From the NCBI RefSeq assembly GCF_024580955.1, contig NZ_JANIKD010000017.1, positions 1 through 53,865 of the forward strand: DNA of 53,865 nt. Direction: 5' to 3'. The position numbers and the translations under genes are program-made. This document shows, piece by piece, positions 9,237 through 17,907 of the stretch (the stretch's first letter is position 1; the number at the start of each line of letters is the position of its first letter). The notes below the pieces were generated by a model. It had not been told where the DNA came from. It saw only the letters and a program-made list of their open reading frames with translations, and did not search any database. This DNA is from Corynebacterium sp. 122RC1 (GTDB taxonomy: Bacteria; Actinomycetota; Actinomycetes; Mycobacteriales; Mycobacteriaceae).

Positions 9237-9242
9237 AGTGTA
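9237..9242 (-). promoter_or_regulatory. -10 element TACACT of a leaderless ppgK mRNA
   Basis: On the minus strand TACACT is followed by 7 nt and the ppgK ATG at 9229. No Shine-Dalgarno sequence is present. Confidence 0.55.
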
Positions 9243-9285
9243 GCCAGAACTCTCCCGCCGCCGCGCCAACCCCGCGCCCTAGGGA

Positions 9286-9291
9286 TATCCT
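9286..9291 (+). promoter_or_regulatory. -10 element TATCCT upstream of suhB
   Basis: TATCCT is followed by 8 nt and the ATG at 9300, consistent with a leaderless mRNA divergent from ppgK. Confidence 0.45.
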
Positions 9292-9299
9292 TGAAAAAC

Positions 9300-10214
9300 A
9301 TGACATTCATGACACCCGGTTCCCAGGCAATTGCCGACGCCGCCCAGCGTCACTTCACCCAAGGCTGCAGGGCGGAGCAAGGGGTGGAGAGGGCGGAGGG
9401 GGAGAAGCTGGAGCTGCTCGAACTCGCAGTTCGCACTGCATTAAGCGCAGCAGAACTCATCACACGCACCCGTGGGGAGCTCGGCGATCTCACCGCGTAC
9501 ACCAGTACGAAGAGCTCTGAGGTGGACCCGGTGACGGTGGTGGATCAGCAAGCAGAAGCACACATCGTGGGGTCCTTGTCTGCTGCCCGTCCGCGCGATG
9601 GTTTCGTGGGGGAGGAGGGGGCCCAGGCTGCGTCGGAAAGCGGAGTCACCTGGTATGTGGACCCCATTGATGGCACCGTGAACTTTTTGTACGGCATTGC
9701 CCAATATGCAGTGTCGATTGCTGCTGCGGAGGGGGAGCGGCTGCTCGTTGGTGTGGTGGTGAACGTGGCCACAGGCACGCTCTACGCTGCTGTGGAAGGG
9801 TCCGGCGCGATTGCGGTAAACGCGCGAGGTGTAGAAGTGTTGGCAGGGCCGCGCCCCGCGCCGCTGCAGCAGAGCTTGCTTGCCACCGGGTTTTCCTACA
9901 ACGCGCAACGGCGGGCTGCCCAGGCCGAGCTGCTCACGCAATTGCTACCGCGTGTGCGCGACGTCCGGAGGATGGGGAGCGCCGCACTTGACTTGTGTGC
10001 GCTCGCAGCCGGGCAGGTGGACCTGTATTTTGAGCACGGGCTGCACTCCTGGGATTTTGCCGCAGGTGCGCTTATTGCAACGGAGGCGGGGTTGGCGATT
10101 CACCGCCCCAAGCTGGACACCCCAGGGGCCGATGGTGCGGCGATTGTTGGTGGACAACTGGAGAACGTCCGCGCCTTGGAACGGGTGATCGGGGGCAATC
10201 TTCCCTTAGGGTAG
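9300..10214 (+). CDS. suhB: inositol monophosphatase family protein
   Basis: Mg-dependent, Li-sensitive type phosphatase acting on inositol-1-phosphate or related sugar phosphates; in actinobacteria this supplies myo-inositol for phosphatidylinositol and mycothiol. Motif A (WYVDPIDGTVNFLYG) with its two Asp ligands, the upstream GEEG glutamate and motif B (HSWDFAAGALIATEAG) are all present. The start is uncertain: ATG 9300 fits a leaderless start, ATG 9309 is three codons later. About 50 residues before the domain are variable. It is divergent from ppgK, as in mycobacteria. Confidence 0.88.
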   Translation: MTFMTPGSQAIADAAQRHFTQGCRAEQGVERAEGEKLELLELAVRTALSAAELITRTRGELGDLTAYTSTKSSEVDPVTVVDQQAEAHIVGSLSAARPRDGFVGEEGAQAASESGVTWYVDPIDGTVNFLYGIAQYAVSIAAAEGERLLVGVVVNVATGTLYAAVEGSGAIAVNARGVEVLAGPRPAPLQQSLLATGFSYNAQRRAAQAELLTQLLPRVRDVRRMGSAALDLCALAAGQVDLYFEHGLHSWDFAAGALIATEAGLAIHRPKLDTPGADGAAIVGGQLENVRALERVIGGNLPLG

Positions 10215-10557
10215 AAAATGTGCATTTTTGCTTTTCACGGCATATTTTTCTGGGTGTTTCTGAGGGGTTTGTGCAGGGGTAAACTTTGCCCCCTCGCGCC
10301 TTGAGGTGACAAAAAGGGGAAGTTCTTTTAATATGCGCCTCGACAACCAACGCATGTGGTGGTAGGAAGTAGCACACGCGCGCTGCACACGCATGTGGGC
10401 GGCTCAAGAAAATTCCCAAAATTTCCAAACCTTTCCAACCTCAAGTCCAGGCTTTTGGTCAGCAGGAACGGACCCGGGCAGGAAAGGGAAGGGATAAGAC
10501 TCGCCTGCAAAGAAGGCACTGCTCCTTACTCCGCCTTGAACAAAAAGGACAACGATT
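10215..10557 (+). other. 343-nt gap with DUF4193 promoter and long leader
   Basis: The gap holds a GC-flanked near-palindrome (GGGGTAAACTTTGCCCC), a good promoter at 10306-10334, a 10-bp direct repeat ACGCATGTGG at 10350-10359 and 10389-10398, and three degenerate copies of TTTCCAA (10413-10440). No open frame with a start signal was found before 10558. Confidence 0.6.
10306..10334 (+). promoter_or_regulatory. promoter of the DUF4193 gene
   Basis: GTGACA (10306-10311), 17-nt spacer, TAATAT (10329-10334). It would produce a 5' leader of about 215 nt. Confidence 0.6.
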
Positions 10558-10854
10558 ATGGCGACTGACTACGACGCTCCGCGCCGCCGCATGGAAGACG
10601 ATCTTGAAACCGATTCCCTGGAGGGGCTCAAGGCCGCGGAGGCAAATAAGAGTGACGTTGACGACGACGGCGAGCTCATCGACTCCTATGAGTTCCCCGC
10701 GATCGATGTCTCCGGTGAAGGCTTGGATGTCAAGCAGGTGGAGCCACGCAGGGCTGACGAGTTCACCTGTTCATCCTGCTTCCTGGTGCAGCGCAACAGC
10801 TTCATTGACCATGTAGAGGATGACGGCTCGGTTATCTGCCGAGACTGCGCATAG
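10558..10854 (+). CDS. DUF4193 family protein
   Basis: A 98-residue acidic conserved actinobacterial protein with the DUF4193 N-terminus (MATDYDAPRRRMEDDLETDS) and two C-terminal CxxC pairs (FTCSSCFLVQ and VICRDCA) that should bind one zinc ion. Function is unknown; the acidic body with a zinc ribbon suggests a nucleic-acid or RNA-polymerase binding role, but this is inference. AAAAGGA lies 8-9 nt before the ATG. It has its own promoter with a long leader and a strong terminator, so it forms a single-gene unit. Mycobacteria have the same family at the same place between suhB and DUF3093. Confidence 0.9.
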   Translation: MATDYDAPRRRMEDDLETDSLEGLKAAEANKSDVDDDGELIDSYEFPAIDVSGEGLDVKQVEPRRADEFTCSSCFLVQRNSFIDHVEDDGSVICRDCA

Positions 10855-10867
10855 CGCTTCAAATCCC

Positions 10868-10914
10868 GCGCCCCACCACTGTTGATGATCATTGACGATC
10901 GTGGGGCGCCTTTT
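10868..10914. terminator. intrinsic terminator between DUF4193 and DUF3093 genes
   Basis: GCGCCCCAC (10868-10876) pairs with GTGGGGCGC (10901-10909) and is followed by TTTT on the plus strand. It probably also serves the convergent DUF3093 gene. Confidence 0.8.
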
Positions 10915-10919
10915 CGTGT

Positions 10920-11441
10920 TTATTGTCCAACTTGTTCCGCGCTGCGCGCGTGCGTGACGTCGGGAACGAACGCCTCCAAGAGGGCATCAGGGTCTTTAGT
11001 GGAGATCAGCCAATAGGGGGTGGGGTCTTCCGGGTCGTCGAGCACAAGCATTGCCATTTCGGGCACCCAGCCATGGGACACCAGGTAGGCGGCGGGGTCC
11101 AATTGACGCCCCATTGCGCTGCGCTTCGCGTTGGAAGGAACCGCGAGCGCGCGGGAAACCACCGTGTGTGGTAGGTTGGCCTCGCCTGCCACGAGCCACC
11201 TCACGCCGGTGGAATCCTCCTCAACGCGCAGCCGCGTCCCGGAAAGAGACAGCAGGATCCACACCGCTGCGGCGCTGAGCAGCACCGCAGGTACATACAG
11301 CCAGATTTCCGCGCGGTTCATGGCAAATTGCGCGGTGAGCAGAGCAACCAAAAAACCGGCGATGAGCCACCAATACCACGGCACCCACTGCCGTTCGCTG
11401 TAGAGCACCTTGATTTGGGAAGAGTCTTGCTGTTGCGTCAC
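10920..11441 (-). CDS. DUF3093 family membrane protein
   Basis: A 173-residue actinobacterial protein of unknown function. It begins with a conserved VLYSERQWVPWYWW segment, followed by two membrane helices (about residues 25-45 and 50-70) and a cytoplasmic or extracytoplasmic C-terminal domain (RLRVEEDSTGVRWLVAGE and SHGWVPEMAMLVLDDP). I chose the GTG at 11441 because TACACT lies 8 nt upstream and no ribosome binding site is present. It is divergent from dut, as in mycobacteria. Confidence 0.88.
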   Translation of the reverse strand: MTQQQDSSQIKVLYSERQWVPWYWWLIAGFLVALLTAQFAMNRAEIWLYVPAVLLSAAAVWILLSLSGTRLRVEEDSTGVRWLVAGEANLPHTVVSRALAVPSNAKRSAMGRQLDPAAYLVSHGWVPEMAMLVLDDPEDPTPYWLISTKDPDALLEAFVPDVTHARSAEQVGQ

Positions 11442-11449
11442 AAGCAGCA

Positions 11450-11455
11450 AGTGTA
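11450..11455 (-). promoter_or_regulatory. -10 element TACACT of a leaderless DUF3093 mRNA
   Basis: TACACT (11455-11450), 8 nt, GTG at 11441. Confidence 0.6.
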
Positions 11456-11577
11456 TCCCACTAAAGTTGGAATCCCGGTAAATCCCCCAACGCATGTGCG
11501 CCCAGCCCGCGGCTTGCTTTCGCTCCCGGCTCCGTAGGCGGAATCCGGCAGAGGGGAGATGTTTGGGTTTGGGAAGG

Positions 11578-11583
11578 TAGGGT
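11578..11583 (+). promoter_or_regulatory. -10 element TAGGGT of a leaderless dut mRNA
   Basis: TAGGGT (11578-11583), 7 nt, GTG at 11591. No ribosome binding site is present. Confidence 0.6.
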
Positions 11584-11590
11584 TGTTTGG

Positions 11591-12094
11591 GTGGAAGACA
11601 ACTTGCAACAAGCGCAACCAGATCTACAAGTACAGCCTCCTGAAATCCTCCTCGAGGTGAAGAAGGTCTCCCTGCAGCGCCTGGATAAAGGGCTCCCTAT
11701 GCCGGTGCGTGCACACCGCGGTGACGCAGGTGTGGACCTCTACGCGGCTTCGGATGCTGTGATCGCTCCTGGCCACCGGGTGCTCGTCGGAACGGGCGTA
11801 GCCATAGCCCTGCCGCTGGGGACCGTCGGCCTGATTCATCCTCGCAGTGGGCGCGCCCTGAAAGAGGGCTTGAGCGTGGTGAACACCCCGGGCACAATTG
11901 ATGCCGACTACCGCGGTGAGATCAAAGTGTGCCTGATCAACCTGGACCCCTCTGAACCGATCACCATCACCCGGGGTGAGCGCATTGCGCAGCTTGTGAT
12001 TCAACGCGTGGAACTTCCAGAGTTCATTGAGGTGGAAGAACTCGATTCCACCACCCGTGGCGCCCAAGGCTACGGTTCCACGGGCGTCAATTAG
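11591..12094 (+). CDS. dut: dUTP diphosphatase
   Basis: Trimeric dUTPase that hydrolyses dUTP to dUMP and keeps uracil out of DNA. All five motifs are visible: [44 protein letters not shown] and the C-terminal [10 protein letters not shown] arm (Tyr where most have Phe). At 167 residues it carries about 20 extra N-terminal residues, Gln/Pro rich, compared with the core. The GTG start matches a leaderless transcript. Confidence 0.96.
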   Translation: MEDNLQQAQPDLQVQPPEILLEVKKVSLQRLDKGLPMPVRAHRGDAGVDLYAASDAVIAPGHRVLVGTGVAIALPLGTVGLIHPRSGRALKEGLSVVNTPGTIDADYRGEIKVCLINLDPSEPITITRGERIAQLVIQRVELPEFIEVEELDSTTRGAQGYGSTGVN

Positions 12095-12168
12095 CCATCT
12101 GCCTTCGCGCGAGGCCCAGTGCCCAGACCCCTGAGAAGCCAACCGAAATGTAAAAGGAAGAATTAATT

Positions 12169-12978
12169 ATGGCGTGGCCATTTTCCAAGAAGCGTACCGA
12201 CGAAACCCCAACCGCCGATCAACCAACCACAGATCACCCGGCCGCTGGAATTGAGGGAGAAACCCCTGCGGCCGAGGCCGTTGAAGCAACCCAGGTGGGT
12301 GATTTTCACGCAGACGAGCAGGTTGCGCACGACCCCGTGAGCGGGGAAATGGGCCCCTACGACGCGGGCCTGGTGAACCCCCAGGAGTTCGATTTCTCCG
12401 ATTTCTCCGACGGCGTCTTGAACCTCGGCTCGCTCATCGTGGCGCTTCCACGCCCCAGCGAAGTGCAGGTAGAGATGGGTCCACAGGGGCCAAAGATGCT
12501 GCACATCCTCACCGAGCATGGCAGGCTCACCCCAGTTGCCTTCGCAGCTTCCAAAACGGATGGGCATTGGCGCGAGCACACCAAGGTGGTAGCAGAGGAC
12601 ATGCGTGCCCAAAACCTGCACGTCACCATCGAACAGGGCCCGTGGGGGCGTGAAATTGTGGGCAAGCCAGAGCAGGAAGGCGCAGGCATCATCCGCATCA
12701 TTGGTGTAGATGGCCCACGCTGGATGCTGCGCATGACCACCGCAGCGCCCGCAGACAAGGCCGAAGCCATGGCTGAACTCGCCCGTGAAGTAGTGGCACG
12801 CACCTTTGTGGTCCGCGGCAACAACCCAATCCTTGCGGGCAACTCACTGCCAGTAACCCTGCCTGAGCCGCTTGCCAAGCAGGTGCAGCAAGAGATGACG
12901 CGCCGGGCACAGCAGCAGAACGAGCAAGCTCAGCAGAACCAGCAAGCTCAGCAGGAGCAGCAGCCAAATCAGGAGTAG
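12169..12978 (+). CDS. DUF3710 family protein
   Basis: A 269-residue conserved actinobacterial protein of unknown function that follows dut in many genomes. The core (about residues 55-220) contains FSDGVLNLGSLIVALPRP, MGPQGPKMLHILTEHGR and REIVGKPEQEGAGIIRIIGV. The N-terminal 50 residues are Thr/Glu/Ala rich. The last 30 are almost pure Gln/Asn/Ala/Glu and are encoded by an 18-bp tandem repeat. The ATG is preceded by AAAAGGAAG. It is co-directional with dut and the trmA-like gene. Confidence 0.9.
   Translation: MAWPFSKKRTDETPTADQPTTDHPAAGIEGETPAAEAVEATQVGDFHADEQVAHDPVSGEMGPYDAGLVNPQEFDFSDFSDGVLNLGSLIVALPRPSEVQVEMGPQGPKMLHILTEHGRLTPVAFAASKTDGHWREHTKVVAEDMRAQNLHVTIEQGPWGREIVGKPEQEGAGIIRIIGVDGPRWMLRMTTAAPADKAEAMAELAREVVARTFVVRGNNPILAGNSLPVTLPEPLAKQVQQEMTRRAQQQNEQAQQNQQAQQEQQPNQE
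12905..12972 (+). repeat. tandem repeat encoding a Gln-rich tail
   Basis: Two near-identical 18-bp units (AACnAGCAAGCTCAGCAG) in a CAG-rich stretch encode the QQN/QAQQ-rich C-terminus of the DUF3710 protein. Confidence 0.7.
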
Positions 12979-13064
12979 GCCAACAACGCTGCGCCCCACA
13001 CCAACCATTCACTGAGACTCTCCCCGGACTCTCCCCCCGAGCACATTTGAAAAGTCAGGCAATC

Positions 13065-14375
13065 ATGGACCAGCACCAACCCGCATTAGAAGTGGGGGCA
13101 CAACTCGAAGCCCTCATCACCACCATGGCCCATGGTGGGGAGGGCATCGCCCGAGTGGCCGGCCAAGTGTTGTTCGTCCAAGGAGGATTCCCTGGGGACA
13201 AAGTGTTGGTACGCGTGGATCAGGTAAAAAAGCGATTCGCTCGCGGTCATGCGGTGGAGATCCTCGAGGCTTCTCCGAGCCGTAGTGAGCAACGCTGCCA
13301 GGCGGCCGCACAGGGCGGTGGGTGCTGCGACTTCGGAGCCCTGAACCCAGCCAGCGAACTTGAGTTGAAAACCCAAGTGCTGCGCGAGCAGCTTCAGAAA
13401 GTGGGCAGGTTTGCCGAGTTGCCAGAGATTAGCCAAGCTGCGTTTGGGGAACCAACGGCGTGGCGCACCCGAGTGCGTTTGGGGGTGGACAGCTCAGGTG
13501 TTGCAGGCGTGCGCAAGCTCCATTCCCGTGAGGTGCTTGCAGGCGTGCCGTGTGCACAAATGCCCCAAGAGTTAGCTGATGCGATTTTTGCACAACGATT
13601 CACTCCCGGCAGTGAGGTTGTGGGTGTGCTCGATGCCCTCGGCCAGGTCCACATCGTGGAAGTCACCGCACCCGCACGCGGCAAGCGCGCCGAGCGCACG
13701 GAACGGGTAGTTCTTGGCTCTGGCATTGTCACGGAGCAGGTGGGCGATGTCCGCTTTGAGCTTCCAGCCACCGCCTTCTGGCAAGCCCACAAAGGGGCAG
13801 CTCAGTTGTATGCGGACGTGATTTTCCAGTGGGTAAGAAAGTGGGATGGGGCCACTGCTGGGCTGGAACTTCAGCAAGACCAGGCCGCAAGGCTCGTCGG
13901 TTGGGATTTGTACGGCGGCGCAGGAGCCTTTGTGGCGGCTTTGGGCGATGGGTTGGCGTCGATACGCCCAGATGCCAACACCGCCGTCCCCTCTGTCCTC
14001 GTGGAGTCTGTGGAGCTTGCACCCCAGGCTGCGGCAGCCGGCAAACAGGCGTATGCGCAGGTGGACGGCTTCGAGGTACGTTTCCACAGTGAGAAGGTGG
14101 AACGGGCCGTCAAGGGCCTGCTCGCGCCACACGCAGTGGTGCTGGATCCGCCGCGGGTAGGGGCAGGTGCTGAGGTGATCGCCCAGATTGCGGCGGCACA
14201 ACCCAACATTGTGGTGCACATAGGCTGCGATCCGGCAACGTTTGCACGAGACGCCTTGGCGTGGCGTGAAGCCGGGTACGAACTGGAAGAAGTGCAGGTG
14301 GTCAATGCTTTTCCAGGGACCCACCATTTTGAAACGCTCGGCAGGTTGCGCCCCGTGCGCTCAAGCCACGAGTGA
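13065..14375 (+). CDS. TrmA/RlmD-like RNA (uracil-5-)-methyltransferase
   Basis: SAM-dependent m5U methyltransferase of tRNA or rRNA, 436 residues. It has an N-terminal TRAM domain (about residues 10-65, IARVAGQVLFVQGGFPGDKV), a central cysteine cluster region, a SAM-binding motif (WDLYGGAGAFVAALGDG), a VVLDPPRVGAG motif, and the catalytic cysteine segment HIGCDPATFARDA, which resembles the usual SCNPATFARD. The iron-sulfur cysteines are not in the classical Cx5Cx2C spacing (here RCQAAAQGGGCCDFG). ATG 13065 is chosen over an in-frame TTG six codons upstream; no strong ribosome binding site is seen for either. The target RNA is unknown. Confidence 0.9.
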   Translation: MDQHQPALEVGAQLEALITTMAHGGEGIARVAGQVLFVQGGFPGDKVLVRVDQVKKRFARGHAVEILEASPSRSEQRCQAAAQGGGCCDFGALNPASELELKTQVLREQLQKVGRFAELPEISQAAFGEPTAWRTRVRLGVDSSGVAGVRKLHSREVLAGVPCAQMPQELADAIFAQRFTPGSEVVGVLDALGQVHIVEVTAPARGKRAERTERVVLGSGIVTEQVGDVRFELPATAFWQAHKGAAQLYADVIFQWVRKWDGATAGLELQQDQAARLVGWDLYGGAGAFVAALGDGLASIRPDANTAVPSVLVESVELAPQAAAAGKQAYAQVDGFEVRFHSEKVERAVKGLLAPHAVVLDPPRVGAGAEVIAQIAAAQPNIVVHIGCDPATFARDALAWREAGYELEEVQVVNAFPGTHHFETLGRLRPVRSSHE

Positions 14376-14674
14376 CACAATGAGGGCCACAACGAGTGCC
14401 ACAAACCGCCAGAAACACAGTTTTTGGAAGCCAGCTTGTAGAATGCAAGTAGATTTGTGCCCGCACTGCGCGGGCGTCTGCGCCTAAGTGGCATTCGTGC
14501 TGCTGGGGAGTGTGGCCAGCCCCGCACTTCGGCGTGGGAGATCCTGTTGTTGCGTCCCTGTGGCGAACTCAATGACCCTGTGGCGTACTCACCTCAGTGG
14601 AGCGCCACCTGCGGTGCTTACCGCGGCATCGGGCAGGACATCGGTATGTAGAGAAAGGTGCGATCGTTTCACCC
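14376..14674 (+). other. 299-nt gap: dxs leader
   Basis: It contains an extended -10 (TTG-TAGAAT, -10 at 14439-14444), a GCCCGC/GCGGGC hairpin (14459-14475), a repeated CTGTGGCG(A/T)ACTCA element (two copies near 14560-14590), and an ATG immediately followed by TAG just upstream of dxs. No RNA family that I know fits. Confidence 0.5.
14439..14444 (+). promoter_or_regulatory. candidate -10 element TAGAAT for dxs
   Basis: TAGAAT preceded by TTG, with no good -35. If used, the dxs mRNA has a leader of about 225 nt. Confidence 0.4.
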
Positions 14675-16597
14675 ATGGGAATCCTTCAACGCATTTCCTC
14701 GCCCGCAGACCTCAAGAAGCTCAGCGGTGAAGAGCTTGAACAGCTCGCCAGAGAAATCCGCGACTTTCTCGTGGAAAAGGTCTCCGCCACTGGCGGGCAC
14801 TTGGGCCCCAACTTGGGTGTGGTGGAGCTCAGCATTGCGATGCACCGGGTGTTTAGCTCGCCCGCTGATGCCATCATTTTTGATACCTCGCACCAGTCTT
14901 ACGTCCACAAGATTCTCACCGGGCGCATGGAGGGCTTTGACAACCTGCGCCAGCAAGGTGGTCTCTCCGGCTACACCTGCCGTACAGAGAGCGAGCATGA
15001 CTGGACGGAATCTTCTCACGCCTCAGCAGCGCTTTCCTATGCCGACGGCCTTGCTAAGGCCTTTGAGATTCAAGGCACTCCAGAGCGCAACGTGATCGCA
15101 GTGGTGGGCGATGGCGCCCTGACCGGCGGTATGTGCTGGGAGGCACTGAACAACATTGCCACCTCCAAGGAACGCAACGTGGTGATCGTGGTCAATGACA
15201 ACGGCCGCAGCTACTCACCAACCATCGGTGGCTTTGCGGAAAACCTCGCTGACCTCAGGATGAAGCCCTTCTACGACAAGGTGATGGAACAAGGGAAGTC
15301 CACGCTCAAATCCCTGGGCTGGATGGGGGAACGCACCTTCGAAGCGCTGCACGCCTTCAAAGAGGGGGTGCGCTCCACTGTGTTCCCCACGGAAATGTTC
15401 CCCGAGCTCGGGATGAAGTACGTGGGGCCCGTGAACGGGCACAACCTCAAAGCCGTAGAACACGCCCTGCGCTACGCCCGCGACTATGAAGGCCCAATCA
15501 TCGTCCATGTTGTCACGGAAAAAGGCCGAGGCTACGCGCCTGCGGAAAACGACGTCGCCGAATTGATGCACTCCACCGGGGTCATCAACCCCAAAACCGG
15601 AGAACCCGTGGGCACCAAGAGCCCGGGCTGGACCTCAGTGTTCAGCAAGGCACTCGTGGAGGCGGGCAAACGCCGCGAGGACATCGTCGCAATCACCGCA
15701 GCCATGGCAGGCCCCACCGGGCTCACGGCATTCGGTGAGCAGTTCCCCAAGCGCTTTTTCGACGTCGGCATCGCCGAACAACACGCCGTCACTTCCGCGG
15801 CAGGGTTGGCGCTGGGCGGCCTGCACCCAGTGGTAGCGATTTACTCCACCTTCCTCAACCGCGCATTCGACCAATTACTCATGGACGTGGCACTCATCAA
15901 CCAGCCCGTGACCATTGTGCTGGATCGCGCCGGGATCACCGGTTCCGACGGTGCCAGCCACAACGGCGTGTGGGACTTCTCCCTGGCGAGCATCATTCCC
16001 GGGATTCAAATCGCCGCACCCCGTGACGGCGAAGCCCTGGTGGAGCAATTCAATGAGGCCCTGGAAATCACCTCTGGGCCAACCGTGGTGCGCTTCCCAA
16101 AGGGCAATCTTCCGGAGGTCATCGAGCCACTGAGCGTGCTTGAAGACGGCGTGGAGGTGCTGCATTACACCGACGCGGCAGACGCCTCGGAGGACACCCC
16201 GAACGTGCTCATCGTGGCCGTTGGCCCCATGGCAACCGAGGTCAAGGCAGCAGTCCCGGCAATCGAAGCATTAGGCGTTGGCGTGACGGTGATCGACCCT
16301 CGCTGGGTGGCACCAGTGCGGGCGTCGGTGCTCGCCCTCGCAGACGACCACGACCTTGTGATCGTGGTGGAAGACGGCGTGGTCCACGGTGGCATTGGGG
16401 CGCTGATCGCCTCCGCCGCCAACGCAGCGAGCATCGACACCCCGATGCGCAATATCGCCTTCCCCGAAGTTTTCCCAGAGCACGCCACGCGTGAGCAGCT
16501 CATGGATGCTTTTGGCATGAACGCAGAGGGCATTGCAGAGCAAAGCACACAGTGGATCAGCGAGCTTTTCGGTGAACTCGCCAGCACGGAGGACTAG
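14675..16597 (+). CDS. dxs: 1-deoxy-D-xylulose-5-phosphate synthase
   Basis: Thiamine-diphosphate enzyme that joins pyruvate and glyceraldehyde-3-phosphate, the first step of the MEP isoprenoid pathway. The 640 residues are of normal length. The TPP-binding motif is intact ([19 protein letters not shown] through VVNDN), as are the transketolase pyrimidine domain ([32 protein letters not shown]) and the [18 protein letters not shown] segment. The ATG at 14675 starts the conserved [16 protein letters not shown]. Its nearest purine-rich signal (AGAAAGG) is about 14 nt away, farther than usual. It is convergent with rnd. Confidence 0.97.
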   Translation: MGILQRISSPADLKKLSGEELEQLAREIRDFLVEKVSATGGHLGPNLGVVELSIAMHRVFSSPADAIIFDTSHQSYVHKILTGRMEGFDNLRQQGGLSGYTCRTESEHDWTESSHASAALSYADGLAKAFEIQGTPERNVIAVVGDGALTGGMCWEALNNIATSKERNVVIVVNDNGRSYSPTIGGFAENLADLRMKPFYDKVMEQGKSTLKSLGWMGERTFEALHAFKEGVRSTVFPTEMFPELGMKYVGPVNGHNLKAVEHALRYARDYEGPIIVHVVTEKGRGYAPAENDVAELMHSTGVINPKTGEPVGTKSPGWTSVFSKALVEAGKRREDIVAITAAMAGPTGLTAFGEQFPKRFFDVGIAEQHAVTSAAGLALGGLHPVVAIYSTFLNRAFDQLLMDVALINQPVTIVLDRAGITGSDGASHNGVWDFSLASIIPGIQIAAPRDGEALVEQFNEALEITSGPTVVRFPKGNLPEVIEPLSVLEDGVEVLHYTDAADASEDTPNVLIVAVGPMATEVKAAVPAIEALGVGVTVIDPRWVAPVRASVLALADDHDLVIVVEDGVVHGGIGALIASAANAASIDTPMRNIAFPEVFPEHATREQLMDAFGMNAEGIAEQSTQWISELFGELASTED

Positions 16598-16620
16598 CGC
16601 AGAAGTTTAGGCTCGCGCCC

Positions 16621-17862
16621 TTATGCACGCTGGTCGATGAGCGCGTGCACAAGCACTTCGAGCACCGCCTCGCGCTGCCACGGCCGCGCACCTGCCTGCC
16701 TGAGCGCGTCGTGAATCTGCGAACGATTGTGAAGCTGCCCCAGCACCACCGCACTCCAGACAACCTCCCTGAGTACGGCGGGGGTGAGCAGAATGTCGAG
16801 CGGGACGTCAAGGGAACTGGCGATTTCCCGCAGCTCAGCCTCCACTTGGCCGTAGCACTTGTACGCATCCGGGGCGAGCGCCTGCCATTGGTTGCGCGGT
16901 GGCACCTTGATGTGGTCGCTGCCGGCGGTGAAGCTGGAACTGGGCGCGAGTTCTGGATAGCTGTGCTTCGGCGCGCGCAAGGTGTCCAGGATGCACCCCA
17001 CAAAGCTATGCATCCACGCTGGTCGGGTGGCTTGTGGGGGAAGGAGCCGCTGGGCGTCGCGCCAACCCCGCGGAAGCTTGGACGCCAAGGTGATCAGGTG
17101 GGAGTCTTTCAACACTTGCGCCACAGGAAGATCATGTTCCTGGGCGATGCGCTCTCGAACCTGCCACAACGCCTGTGCCGCCGCGAGCTGCTGCCTCGTG
17201 CGCAAGCGATGCACGCCCTTGATGTCCAACCATGTGCGGGAGGGGGATTGAAAGTGCTGGTAGAGGTGCGTTTGCCAGGCCATTTCCTCCTCGAAGATCC
17301 GCTGCTTACCTTGGGCGTGGATTTCTTGGCGCAACACCTCATCGATGGCATTGAGGTAGAACACATCCATTGCCGCGTAGTGTTGCCAGGAAGTGGGGAG
17401 CGGGCGGCTAGCCCAATTTTCCTGACCAAAACCCTTAGCGAGGTGCACCCCAACGCAGTGTTCCGCGAGCGTGGCCAAGTTCACCTTGGGCAAATCCAGA
17501 ATCCTTGCGGTGATCTCCGTGTCCACCACGGATCCCGGGGTCAGCCCCAGTGTGTGCAGGTTAGGAAGGTCATTTGCACCTGAATGAAGCAGCCAGTCTT
17601 GGCCGTTGAGAAGCGTTGCCAGGTGCTCGGCAACGGCCTGAGGTTGCAGGTGAGCATCAAACAAAAAGGTCCCAGCGCCCTCACGCGCGATCTGCACCAA
17701 GCAGGCATCGGGGGAGTACTGGTGTGAGGGAGCTCTTTCGACGTCCACAGCGTACCTTCCCCTCCCGGAGGCTAGGTGCGTTGCGGCTGCTTCAATTGCT
17801 GCGGGGGTATCCGCGAGCACAAAGGTGCGGTCTGCTGGCGGTTGTGCTGAAGGTGCGTTCAC
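16621..17862 (-). CDS. rnd: ribonuclease D-like 3'-5' exonuclease with HRDC domain
   Basis: DEDDy-family exonuclease for RNA 3' processing, 413 residues. The four acidic motifs are readable: VDVERAP (ExoI), HSGANDLPNL (ExoII) and HYAAMDVFYL (ExoIII with Tyr and Asp). An HRDC domain follows (about residues 210-290, TRQQLAAAQALWQVRERIA). The C-terminal part is a helical extension. The GTG start is 45 nt after the DUF3000 stop, so the two genes probably form one transcript, as in mycobacteria. Confidence 0.92.
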   Translation of the reverse strand: MNAPSAQPPADRTFVLADTPAAIEAAATHLASGRGRYAVDVERAPSHQYSPDACLVQIAREGAGTFLFDAHLQPQAVAEHLATLLNGQDWLLHSGANDLPNLHTLGLTPGSVVDTEITARILDLPKVNLATLAEHCVGVHLAKGFGQENWASRPLPTSWQHYAAMDVFYLNAIDEVLRQEIHAQGKQRIFEEEMAWQTHLYQHFQSPSRTWLDIKGVHRLRTRQQLAAAQALWQVRERIAQEHDLPVAQVLKDSHLITLASKLPRGWRDAQRLLPPQATRPAWMHSFVGCILDTLRAPKHSYPELAPSSSFTAGSDHIKVPPRNQWQALAPDAYKCYGQVEAELREIASSLDVPLDILLTPAVLREVVWSAVVLGQLHNRSQIHDALRQAGARPWQREAVLEVLVHALIDQRA

Positions 17863-17907
17863 TGTGCTTGCTGCGTTGGTGGGCCTGGGTGTTGGACGTG
17901 CCCAAAA

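Noticed and set aside
14376..14674. TPP riboswitch before dxs (a thiamine-diphosphate enzyme)
   Set aside because: The conserved CUGAGA and ACCUGA-type segments are absent.
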